Shown here piece by piece: positions 46,601-54,631 of a stretch of DNA of 64,000 bases. The number at the start of each line of letters is the position of its first letter. The stretch's first letter is position 1. A model generated the notes under the pieces. It was given only the letters and a program-made list of their open reading frames with translations, ran no database searches and was not told the origin of the DNA. Source of the DNA: Prodigiosinella confusarubida (GTDB lineage Bacteria > Pseudomonadota > Gammaproteobacteria > Enterobacterales > Enterobacteriaceae); contig NZ_CP025085.1 of assembly GCF_002847015.1 (NCBI RefSeq), positions 1,736,001 through 1,800,000 on the forward strand. The letters are read 5' to 3'. Position numbers and translations under genes: made by a program.

Positions 46601-49600
46601 TTAATGATGCTCCCACGCTTTCGGCTCCTGCATCAATCAGCGTTGACGAGGATGTCAGTACCGCCATTACCGGGATCAGTTTCGCGGATGTCGATGCTGG
46701 CAGCGCTACTGTCACCGCGACGTTTGCCGTCGGGTCTGGAACACTGACGGCCAGTAGCGGTAGTGGTGTTACCGTGTCCGGCAGCGGTACGGCGACGCTC
46801 ACGATGAGCGGGTCGATTACCAATATCAATGCGTTTATCGCGGCCAGTAATGTCACCTTTATCACCGCCAGCAACGCCAGCAGTAATGTCACACTGACGG
46901 TGACCATTGATGATGGCGGAAACACCGGTGTTGATCCAGGCACCAGTGGTACCAGCACCACCGAAGCGGATTCGACGACAGTGACGTTGGCGGTTACGGC
47001 AGTGAATGATGCGCCGGTTAACTCGGTGCCTGCGTCTCAGAGCACGCAGGAGAATACCAACCTGGTGTTCAATTCGGCCAACAGTAACCTTATCAGTATT
47101 AGTGATGTTGATGCTGGCAGTAGCGATATGCAAATAACGCTGACTGCGACGCATGGCGTGCTGACATTAAGCAGTGTGAGTGGCTTGACGTTCAGTACCG
47201 GTTCTGGCACCAGTGATGCCACCATGACGTTTACCGGAACATTGACGTCCATTAATAATGCGCTTAATGGCATGGTATTTACGCCGGACAGCGCTTATAA
47301 CGGCAGTGCGTCTGTACAAATAGTGACCAGCGATCAGGGTGCCTCCGGCAGCGGCGGTACACTGACTGATACGGATACTGTCACTATTTCAGTTAATCCG
47401 AACAGCGCTGCGGTTTCCAACGTCAGCTCCAGCTCGGCCAACGGCGACTACAAAATCGGGGATACCATCCTCCTGACGGTCACATTCGATGATACGGTGA
47501 CGGTGGATACCAGTGGCGGTACACCGACATTATTACTGGAAACTGGCAGCACTGATCGTCAGGCAACCTATCTTTCGGGGTCTGGCAGCAATACCTTAAC
47601 ATTTACCTATACCGTCCAGAGTGGCGATCTGAGCGCTGATCTGGATTACACCAGTACCTCGGCGCTATCGCTGAACGGCGGCACCATCATTGACAGCAAT
47701 AGCCTTGATGCGACCCTGACACTGCCGACGGTTGGCGGCGCCAGTGGTATTTCCGCGCAAAAGGCCATCCAGGTGGATGGTGTGCGGCCTACCGCCACGA
47801 TAGACATGGCTGACACGGCGTTGAAGGTAGGTGATACCTCGCTGGTGACCATTACTTTCTCCGAAGCAGTGACTGGTTTTACCAATGCGGATCTGACCGT
47901 CGCCAATGGGTCGCTAGGCAGCGTCAGTTCGTCCGATGGCGGCGTCACCTGGACGGCGACCTTCACGCCGACCGCCAGTATCGCTGATGCCAGCAATGTG
48001 ATCACGCTGGATAACACCGGTGTGCAGGATGCGGCGGGCAATAGCGGCAGCGGCACCACTGATTCGGCGAACTATAGCATTGATACCCAGCGTCCTACTG
48101 CCACGATCACTCTGGCGGATACGGTACTGAAGATAGGTGACACTTCTCTGGTGACCATTACCTTCTCCGAAGCGGTGACCGGTTTTACCAACGCGGATCT
48201 GACGGTGGCCAACGGGACGCTTAGTAGCGTCAGTTCATCTGATGGTGGTATTACCTGGACGGCGACCTTTACGCCTACTGCCAGTATCACCGACGCTACC
48301 AATGTGATCACGCTGGATAACACCGGCGTGCAGGATGTGGCGGGTAACAGTGGTAGCGGCACCACCGACTCGGCGAACTACAGCATTGACATGGTACGAC
48401 CTACCGCTGCCATCGCCATGGCGGATACGGCGCTGAAAGCGAATGAAACGTCACTGGTGACCATTACCTTCTCCGAGGCGGTGACCGGTTTTACCAACGC
48501 GGATTTGACCGTCGCCAATGGGACGCTGAGCAACGTCGCGTCATCTGATGGCGGCATCACCTGGACGGCGACGTTCACCCCTACTGATGGTATTGCCGAT
48601 ACTACCAATGTAATCACGCTGGATAACACCGGTATTCAGGATACGGCGGGCAACAGCGGCAGTGGCACCACCGACTCGGCGAACTACAGCGTTGAAACAA
48701 TACGACCCACCGCCACCATTGTCATGGCGGATACGGCGCTGAAGATAGGAGACACCTCGCTGGTGACCATTACCTTCTCTGAGGCGGTGACCGGTTTTAC
48801 CAATGCGGATTTGACGGTGGCCAATGGGACGCTGAGCAGTGTTAGCTCGTCCGATGGCGGTATAACCTGGACGGCGACCTTTACGCCGACTGCCAGTATC
48901 GATGATGCCACCAATGTGATCACGCTGGATAACACCGGCGTGCAGGATGCGGTAGGTAACAGCGGCAGCGGCACCACCGATTCGGCGAACTACAGCATTG
49001 ATATGGTACGGCCTACCGCCGCCATCGCCATGGCGGATACGGCGCTGAAAGTGAATGAAACGTCGCTGGTGACCATTACCTTCTCTGAAGCGGTGACTGG
49101 CTTTACCAACGCGGATTTGACGGTGGCCAATGGGACGCTGAGCAATGTCGCGTCATCCGATGGCGGTATTACCTGGACGGCGACCTTTACGCCCACCGAC
49201 GGCATTACCGATGCCACTAATGTGATCACGCTGGATAACACCGGTATTCAGGATACAGCCGGTAACAGCGGCAGCGGCACCACCGATTCGGCGAACTACA
49301 GCATTGAAACAGTACGACCCACCGCCACCATTGCCATGGCGGATACGGCACTGAAGATAGGTGACACTTCTCTGGTGACCATTACCTTCTCCGAGGTGGT
49401 GACCGGTTTTACCAACGCGGATTTGACCGTCGCCAATGGGACGCTGAGCAACGTCGCATCATCTGATGGCGGCATCACCTGGACGGCGACGTTCACCCCC
49501 ACTGATGGTATTGCCGATACTACCAATGTAATCACGCTGGATAACACCGGTATTCAGGATACGGCGGGTAACAGCGGCAGTGGCACCACCGACTCGGCGA

Positions 49601-50811
49601 ACTATAGCGTTGAAACAATACGACCCACCGCCACCATTGTCATGGCGGATACGGCGCTGAAGATAGGAGACACCTCGCTGGTGACCATTACCTTCTCTGA
49701 GGCGGTGACCGGTTTTACCAATGCGGATTTGACGGTGGCCAATGGCTCGCTGAGCAACGTCGCATCATCTGATGGCGGCATCACCTGGACGGCGACCTTT
49801 ACGCCTACTGCCAGTATCGATGATGCCACCAATGTGATCACACTGGATAACAGTGGACTCCAGAATGCCGCCGGTAATAGTGGTGCCGGTACCACTGATT
49901 CATCAAATTACAGCGTTGATACTCTGCGACCTACCGCTGCCATCACCATGGCGAATACCGCGTTGAAAACGGGCGAAACGTCATTGGTGACCATTACCTT
50001 CTCCGAGGCGGTGACCGGTTTTACCAACGCGGATTTGACCGTCGCCAATGGGACGCTGGGCAATGTCGAGTCATCCGATGGCGGCGTCACCTGGACGGCG
50101 ACCTTTACGCCCACTGCCAGTATCACCGATACCAGCAATGTGATCACGCTGGATAACACTGGCATTCAGGATGTGGCGGGTAACAGCGGCAGCGGCACCA
50201 CTGATTCGCCGAACTACAGCGTTAATACCCTTAGTGTTGATTTGACGGGCGATCCAGAATTCAAGTCTTCAGGAGGCAAGGGAGAATCGCTGACGAATAT
50301 CAGTGGGGTTGGTTCGCAATCACAGTTGGTGTTGATTAACTCACCTACCGAGATAGGTGGTGCCCTGGACGCGACCGTGCCGTTCCTTGCGACATCTTCA
50401 TTGAGTGGGACGACGGCGGGCACTACCAGTGCATTCGCTCCTGCGTCCCAAGGTGGCGGTGCAACCCAACCAGGCAACATTGCCACCATATTTGCCGGTG
50501 ATGGCGTGGCGACTCATGAGTCGGGCGTGGTATCGACCCGTATTCCATCATTGAATCAATCAATGGGTGGCCGTTCTACCTTGTCGGGGTTATTCACCGA
50601 GCTTCCCCTACCGGATATGACACCGCTGTCTACTTTTTCCCAAGGTAGTTGGCAGGGTGTATTTGGTTCACACGTTACTTCTGGATCTGTACCGGTCTCT
50701 GTGTTCGGGACACCGGTGTTTAGCCAGCAGTTAAAAATCCTGGATGAGTATGACTATCAGCGACTGGCATCACTTGCCGGGGCACTGCAGCAGGTTAATC
50801 CATCGGTTTAA
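43642..50811 (+). CDS. giant DUF4347 / Ig-like repeat surface protein with LEPR motif
   Basis: A 2389-residue Thr/Ser/Asp-rich protein, almost without Cys. Residues 32-39 read LEPRMLFD, the LEPR-type N-terminal motif that marks many very large exported proteins. A low-complexity Ala/Thr/Asp stretch follows, then DUF4347 (114-275; IHIFSHGSEGTLNLG, LLLYGCDVAEG). Next are two copies of a ~115-residue module starting PTITS.TYD (about 430-670), cadherin/VCBS-like modules (~670-1270), and eight 102-residue Ig-like repeats (1382-2197) beginning RPTA. The last ~190 residues are Gly/Ser-rich and end in QRLASLAGALQQVNPSV. No RTX nonapeptides, LPxTG or Sec signal peptide is visible. It is likely a cell-surface adhesin secreted by the products of the next four genes. 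Confidence 0.87.
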   Translation: MLWRNWFTHSKLNSQAPVNHVMPVSQPLAYMLEPRMLFDGAVAATVADTAATTSDAAATASDTATTTSDTDNSGTDTHSTENTTQDSSDQSTSSAATSDSAVATESATTGHKEVAFVDTSVEDYETLVAGIDSSVEVVLIDGSEDGLQQIAAWASTHSGYDAIHIFSHGSEGTLNLGSTLLTSASLESSDVQAELATIGRALTADGDLLLYGCDVAEGSEGQAFITSLSIATGADVAASTDATGPLSEGGNWNLESQTGDIETSSIAVDNYDHFLATSATFGFEADTTGVGTTTVTQTVSGETLTITSTTVSIVDSSTTSGQDISGTVTLSTDYGTALETQLVFSVSGKVFDFSSITIFNVNTNDTFTFTASNGATYSVLITAGETKTVDLSANTDFQGVSSVTITATDPYAIDFDDVALSNIQSPGPTITSATYDASTNVLTVTGADMVTGDSIDPTKLTLTGEGGNTYTLTSSTVTATSATSFSITLNAVDQLNVEGLLNKDGTSSADSTTLNLAAAASWDTSQTTSADLTGNGITVSNVQTPTITSSTYDETTGVLTVTGTNMVKQVGANNDVDITKLTFTGEGGATYTLTSDTSSVEITSATSFTVTLGSTDKASVDALLDQNGTSSSSSTTYNLAAADDWNGTITGGSIADLTGNGITVSGVNAAPVVSNLNGDSVSFTEGGSTVLLDSGSDSTVTDADSTDFNGGNVTVSITANGVSGEDVLGIVDQGTEAGQIGLSGSSVLYGGVVIGTYTGGSSGSDLVVTLNSSATPTAVQALLRTLNYQNTNTSDPSTSTRTVSITVNDGDGGTSNSSSVSVSVVGVNDAPTVTATGNDPSYNENGSAVDLFSSVTVSTVEAGQTITQLILTVSNLSDGSSEVLVVDGSSIALTNGNSGTTATNSMSYSVSVTGSTATVTFGSVAGISSAAATTLVDGMSYRNDSENPTSASRVVTLTSVTDNGGTSNSGVDTSSLSLTSTVTVTAINDAPTLSAPASISVDEDVSTAITGISFADVDAGSATVTATFAVGSGTLTASSGSGVTVSGSGTATLTMSGSITNINAFIAASNVTFITASNASSNVTLTVTIDDGGNTGVDPGTSGTSTTEADSTTVTLAVTAVNDAPVNSVPASQSTQENTNLVFNSANSNLISISDVDAGSSDMQITLTATHGVLTLSSVSGLTFSTGSGTSDATMTFTGTLTSINNALNGMVFTPDSAYNGSASVQIVTSDQGASGSGGTLTDTDTVTISVNPNSAAVSNVSSSSANGDYKIGDTILLTVTFDDTVTVDTSGGTPTLLLETGSTDRQATYLSGSGSNTLTFTYTVQSGDLSADLDYTSTSALSLNGGTIIDSNSLDATLTLPTVGGASGISAQKAIQVDGVRPTATIDMADTALKVGDTSLVTITFSEAVTGFTNADLTVANGSLGSVSSSDGGVTWTATFTPTASIADASNVITLDNTGVQDAAGNSGSGTTDSANYSIDTQRPTATITLADTVLKIGDTSLVTITFSEAVTGFTNADLTVANGTLSSVSSSDGGITWTATFTPTASITDATNVITLDNTGVQDVAGNSGSGTTDSANYSIDMVRPTAAIAMADTALKANETSLVTITFSEAVTGFTNADLTVANGTLSNVASSDGGITWTATFTPTDGIADTTNVITLDNTGIQDTAGNSGSGTTDSANYSVETIRPTATIVMADTALKIGDTSLVTITFSEAVTGFTNADLTVANGTLSSVSSSDGGITWTATFTPTASIDDATNVITLDNTGVQDAVGNSGSGTTDSANYSIDMVRPTAAIAMADTALKVNETSLVTITFSEAVTGFTNADLTVANGTLSNVASSDGGITWTATFTPTDGITDATNVITLDNTGIQDTAGNSGSGTTDSANYSIETVRPTATIAMADTALKIGDTSLVTITFSEVVTGFTNADLTVANGTLSNVASSDGGITWTATFTPTDGIADTTNVITLDNTGIQDTAGNSGSGTTDSANYSVETIRPTATIVMADTALKIGDTSLVTITFSEAVTGFTNADLTVANGSLSNVASSDGGITWTATFTPTASIDDATNVITLDNSGLQNAAGNSGAGTTDSSNYSVDTLRPTAAITMANTALKTGETSLVTITFSEAVTGFTNADLTVANGTLGNVESSDGGVTWTATFTPTASITDTSNVITLDNTGIQDVAGNSGSGTTDSPNYSVNTLSVDLTGDPEFKSSGGKGESLTNISGVGSQSQLVLINSPTEIGGALDATVPFLATSSLSGTTAGTTSAFAPASQGGGATQPGNIATIFAGDGVATHESGVVSTRIPSLNQSMGGRSTLSGLFTELPLPDMTPLSTFSQGSWQGVFGSHVTSGSVPVSVFGTPVFSQQLKILDEYDYQRLASLAGALQQVNPSV
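47785..50232 (+). repeat. eight tandem 306-bp (102-residue) Ig-like repeats
   Basis: Repeat starts fall every 306 bases (47785, 48091, 48397, 48703, 49009, 49315, 49621, 49927), each with a codon run for RPTA. Units 3-4 and 6-7 are especially alike, including shared silent choices, so a 918-bp block seems to have been duplicated. Units alternate between T-A-T-I and T-A-A-I starts. The array should be prone to recombination and length change. Confidence 0.9.
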
Positions 50812-50857
50812 ATGAACTCAGTAAAAATAAAAAATGGCGAGGGTAAGGAATTTCAAT

Positions 50858-52354
50858 ATGAATAAATGCCCGAAAATTCTCAGTATCAGCGTTGTGGCGC
50901 TCGTTATCAGTGGTTGTACCGTGTCCACGAAGCCGATTAATAAAACGGAAAGCCTGCGGCGAGCAAACGCTGACCTCAGCATAATGTTTAGCCATCAGGA
51001 GCCGGTAACCGGACCGATCACATTGCACGACGCGATGGCCAGAGCGCTTAAATATAATCTTGAAGCCAGAGTTAAGGTGATGGAGCATGCGTTGTCTCAA
51101 AATCAGCTCGATCTGGCGAGTTTTGATATGTTACCCAGACTGGCAGCAGAGGCCGGGTATGTGACACGCAGTAACGTCAGTGCATCCAGTAGTCGTAGTG
51201 TTGAAACCGGAAGCCAGTCTCTGGAACCTTCTACATCTCAGGATAAAACCCGTCGTGTCGCCGATTTGACCATGGTCTGGAATGTTCTCGATTTTGGCGT
51301 CAGTTATGTCACGGCGCAACAACACTCCGATCAGCGCTGGATTGCCGATGAACGCCGACGCAAAGTAGTACACACCATTGTACAGGACGTGCAATCCGCC
51401 TACTGGCGCGCTGTGGCGGCGGAACGGTTGCTCAGTCGGATTGACGCACTAATCGATCGTGTGAACATGGCGCGGGAAAATAGCCAGAAAATGACCACTC
51501 AGAAAGTCGGTGATCTGGTGGAAGCTTATACTTATCAGCGTGCATTGCTGGATGCTACCCGGCAGTTGGAAGAACAGCGCCGGGCGTTGTCACTAGCCAA
51601 GACCGAACTGGCGACCTTGATGAATTTACCATTAGGCACCCAGTATGTGCTGGCGTTACCGGATGAAAATCAGATGCCGGAACCGGCACTGCATGTTGAC
51701 TTCAACCGGTTGGAAAAAGCCGCACTGGTTAACCGTCCGGAACTGCGCGAGCAGGATTATCAAGTGCGGATCAGCGCGGCGGAAACGCGTAAAACACTGT
51801 TACGCATGCTGCCGGGACTGGAAATGTCCGTCGGTGGAAATTACGACAGCAACTCGTTTTTGGTCAATCAAAGTTGGGCGGATGCCGGGATAAAAGTCAC
51901 CTGGAATCTGTTTAATCTGTTTTCCGGCCCGACGGCGCATCGGGTAGCGAAAGCTGGGGAAGCCGTGGCAGAGGCTCGTCGTCAGGCGATGTCGATGGCG
52001 GTGATGGCGCAATTGTATGTAGCCCGTGCCAACTTTAGCGAAGCACAGCGGCAATACCGTACTGGGCGGGAACTACAAAAACTGGATTCGAAAATTCTGG
52101 AACAACTGCGTAATCGTTATAAGGCAGGCAGCATTGGTGAATTGCAGTTAATTCAGGGGGAACTGAATGCGGTGAATACTTCCTTGCGAAACGATCTGGC
52201 TTACGCGGAACTACGTAATGCTTATAGCCAGATTTTTGTGACGGTAGGGCTCGATCCGCTGGCTGATAGTAAAGGGCTAAACGATATCGCGTCCGTGAGC
52301 CGGTCGCTGGATAAAACAGAGAAGAACTGGGCAGCAGGCAATATTGCCATGTAA
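50858..52354 (+). CDS. TolC-family outer-membrane channel lipoprotein
   Basis: A 498-residue outer-membrane efflux protein. The start at 50858 follows AAGGA. A lipoprotein signal ends in LVISGC, so Cys is probably lipidated. Two OEP repeats follow (TLHDAMARALKYNLEARVKV; LEKAALVNRPELREQDYQVR) with long coiled-coil helices, as in TolC. It provides the outer-membrane exit of the following export assembly. It lies 46 bases after the giant protein gene in the same direction. Confidence 0.88.
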   Translation: MNKCPKILSISVVALVISGCTVSTKPINKTESLRRANADLSIMFSHQEPVTGPITLHDAMARALKYNLEARVKVMEHALSQNQLDLASFDMLPRLAAEAGYVTRSNVSASSSRSVETGSQSLEPSTSQDKTRRVADLTMVWNVLDFGVSYVTAQQHSDQRWIADERRRKVVHTIVQDVQSAYWRAVAAERLLSRIDALIDRVNMARENSQKMTTQKVGDLVEAYTYQRALLDATRQLEEQRRALSLAKTELATLMNLPLGTQYVLALPDENQMPEPALHVDFNRLEKAALVNRPELREQDYQVRISAAETRKTLLRMLPGLEMSVGGNYDSNSFLVNQSWADAGIKVTWNLFNLFSGPTAHRVAKAGEAVAEARRQAMSMAVMAQLYVARANFSEAQRQYRTGRELQKLDSKILEQLRNRYKAGSIGELQLIQGELNAVNTSLRNDLAYAELRNAYSQIFVTVGLDPLADSKGLNDIASVSRSLDKTEKNWAAGNIAM

Positions 52355-52505
52355 TACGACAGTATCAACATGGCATCGCTAATGACTATCTATGATGATT
52401 TTTCGCGAGGCTAGTGGGTTTATCAGTGAGTCAGGGATGACAATCAACACAGTGAAATAATCACTCTGATTTATCCCACCTTACGTTTTGTATTAGGCTG
52501 GTAAT

Positions 52506-53315
52506 GTGGACATTAGACTGACATCTTGGGTAAACACACTGTATTCGCTGGTGTTTGCCGGTTTTTTTACTATCTCATTAAATCTTTCCGCCGCTCAAAC
52601 GGACGACGTTTTACTTCAGGAGCCTTCTGTACCCGCTGTTTCCGCTTCCACGCTCAGAGAAGCCAGAGGAGTGTTGCGCGCTATCGATCAGGCAACACTT
52701 TCCAGTGAACTGAATGCCAAAGTAGTGGAAATGCCATTCCGTGATGGCGAGCCGTTTCATAAAGGTGACTTGCTGGTGCGTTTTGATTGTTCAGCATATC
52801 AGGCCCAACTGGCGGCAGCGAAGGCGGCGGCACGTGCCGCTCAGCAGGAGCTGAGCCAAAACCGACAACTGGCGGAAATGAAATCGGTGGGACGGAATGC
52901 TGTCGCGTTATCGGAAGCCCATCTGGCGCAGGCGGTTGCAGAAAGCCAGGTTTATCAGATTCAGACCAGCCGTTGTCTCATCACCGCGCCTTTTGATGGA
53001 CAGATTGTCTCCCGCAAGGTTCAGGTATCTGAGTATGTTGGGCAGGGGACGCCATTGCTGGAGATTGTGGACAACCGTCATCTGGAAATACATTTGCTGG
53101 TGCCATCACGCTGGTTGATATCACTTAAGCCGAAACAGACCTTTACGTTTACCCCGGATGAAACCGGTGACCCGCTAGCGGCTGAAATCGTACGTATCGG
53201 CGCTCGTATCGATGAAAGCAGTCAGACGCTGAATTTGATCGGTCGGGTGATAAAACCGGATAGTCGTTTACTGGCTGGAATGAGTGGCAATGCCCGCTTT
53301 ACGGAGTCACAGTGA
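52506..53315 (+). CDS. periplasmic adaptor protein, HlyD/RND type
   Basis: A 269-residue adaptor starting with GTG. The signal peptide (LYSLVFAGFFTISLNLSAAQ) is followed by a lipoyl/barrel-sandwich domain (GVLRAIDQATLSSELNAKVV, FRDGEPFHKGDLLVRFDCSA), a short helical hairpin (~95-150) and the second lipoyl half (CLITAPFDGQIVSRKVQVSE). A beta-barrel region is present, but the C terminus is short. It should link the TolC channel to an inner-membrane part. A 150-base gap after the TolC gene may hold a separate promoter. It overlaps the next gene (GTGA). Confidence 0.85.
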   Translation: MDIRLTSWVNTLYSLVFAGFFTISLNLSAAQTDDVLLQEPSVPAVSASTLREARGVLRAIDQATLSSELNAKVVEMPFRDGEPFHKGDLLVRFDCSAYQAQLAAAKAAARAAQQELSQNRQLAEMKSVGRNAVALSEAHLAQAVAESQVYQIQTSRCLITAPFDGQIVSRKVQVSEYVGQGTPLLEIVDNRHLEIHLLVPSRWLISLKPKQTFTFTPDETGDPLAAEIVRIGARIDESSQTLNLIGRVIKPDSRLLAGMSGNARFTESQ

Positions 53316-54631
53316 GTGAACTGGATTGCTCTCGTTCTGAACAGGTGTTTGCCCGGTTTATTCATCTTGAACATTTGGCCCGAGCCGCCAAAACTCCTGA
53401 AACACTCGCCTATACGATGGTCAATGATAGCCAGAGGCTGTTTGGTTTTCGTCATGTCGCGTTGGTTATCGGCGGCCGGGTTCGCGCGGTAACCGGGGTT
53501 TCGGTACCTGATCCTCACGCGCCATTCATTGCATTTATCGAGCGGGCTTGCAGACAATTGGTCGTGAGACAGAAGGCCGCGCAGGCCACCATGATCGATG
53601 CCGCTTGGCTGGATCAACAGTCGCAGCATGACTGGCAAACATTATCTGCTCAAGAGGCGTTATGGGTACCCTTAACGGATGGCCGGGGCCAACTGATTGG
53701 TGGGCTGTGGTATGCACGGGACCAGCCATGGCAGGAAGCTGAGCGTTTGTTGGCGGAACAACTGGCAGACGCATACAGCCATGCCTGGCTAGCGCTGGAA
53801 CCTCGTAAGGTCTGGCGGCCTGGCCTACCACGGGTAAAAGTTCTAGCCGGAGTCGTGGTATTGGCCCTGGTGATGATGATCCCTGTACGACAATCGGTGT
53901 TGGCACCCGCGGAAGTTGTACCTTTAGAAGGACAGGTTATCGCGGCGCCGTTGGATGGCGTCATTGCCGCGTTTATGGTGAAACCGAATCAGTCGGTAAA
54001 ACAGAATGATGTGTTGGTACGCTTTGATAATACCACGCTGAAAGCGCAGGCGGATGTGGCTGCGAGAGCGTTGGGTGTGGCAGAAGCCGAGTTACGTACC
54101 CATTCTCAGCGTGCCTTTCAGGATGTTGAATCCAAATCCAAACTTGACTTGCTTTCCGCACAGGTGGAGCAGAAGCGTGCTGAGTTGGCGTATGCGAAGG
54201 ATCTTTTACAACGCAGTGAGATCCACGCGGAACGCGATGGCATTGCCGTTTTTGCCGATGCTGATCGTTGGGCGGGTAAACCAGTCAGAACCGGTGAGCG
54301 ACTGATGGAATTGGCCAATCCCCAGCAGGCAGAATTGAAGATAGAGTTGGATGTCGGGGATGCGATCCATTTCCCGCCATCGGCGGAGGTGGCTCTTTTT
54401 CTAAGCAGTGATCCATTACAACGTCATGCCGCTAGCCTGGAACGCATAGCCTATGAAGCGGCACCAACGGCTTATGGCACACTGGCATATCGTCTGGATG
54501 CCCGTTTTATCGGTGCGCCGCCGCGTATTGGTTTGCGTGGAACGGCAAAAGTATATGGTGAGCATGTGCCGTTGGGTGTGTATCTGTTTCGCCGACCATT
54601 AGCGGCAGTGCGTAAAACGTTGGGAATATGA
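53312..54631 (+). CDS. GAF-like domain / HlyD-family membrane fusion protein
   Basis: A 439-residue protein with a GTG start that overlaps the previous stop. Residues ~1-160 form a cytoplasmic sensor-like domain (FGFRHVALVIGGRVRAVTGV, LWVPLTDGRGQLIGGLWYA) resembling GAF. A single transmembrane helix follows (VLAGVVVLALVMMIPV, ~175-192). The periplasmic part is a lipoyl/HlyD domain (VIAAPLDGVIAAFMVKPNQS; helical hairpin ~245-310). A soluble sensory domain fused to an adaptor is unusual for secretion machines. It is coupled by ATGA to the M50 gene. Confidence 0.82.
   Translation: MSELDCSRSEQVFARFIHLEHLARAAKTPETLAYTMVNDSQRLFGFRHVALVIGGRVRAVTGVSVPDPHAPFIAFIERACRQLVVRQKAAQATMIDAAWLDQQSQHDWQTLSAQEALWVPLTDGRGQLIGGLWYARDQPWQEAERLLAEQLADAYSHAWLALEPRKVWRPGLPRVKVLAGVVVLALVMMIPVRQSVLAPAEVVPLEGQVIAAPLDGVIAAFMVKPNQSVKQNDVLVRFDNTTLKAQADVAARALGVAEAELRTHSQRAFQDVESKSKLDLLSAQVEQKRAELAYAKDLLQRSEIHAERDGIAVFADADRWAGKPVRTGERLMELANPQQAELKIELDVGDAIHFPPSAEVALFLSSDPLQRHAASLERIAYEAAPTAYGTLAYRLDARFIGAPPRIGLRGTAKVYGEHVPLGVYLFRRPLAAVRKTLGI

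Noticed and set aside
48072-50165. Series of 83-97-codon minus-strand open frames every 306 bases
   Set aside because: They are the antisense of the Ig-like repeat array and recur only because the DNA repeats.
43642-50811. Classical RTX adhesin/toxin with ABC-type type I secretion
   Set aside because: No GGxGxD nonapeptides are visible and no ABC ATPase gene accompanies the TolC/HlyD genes.
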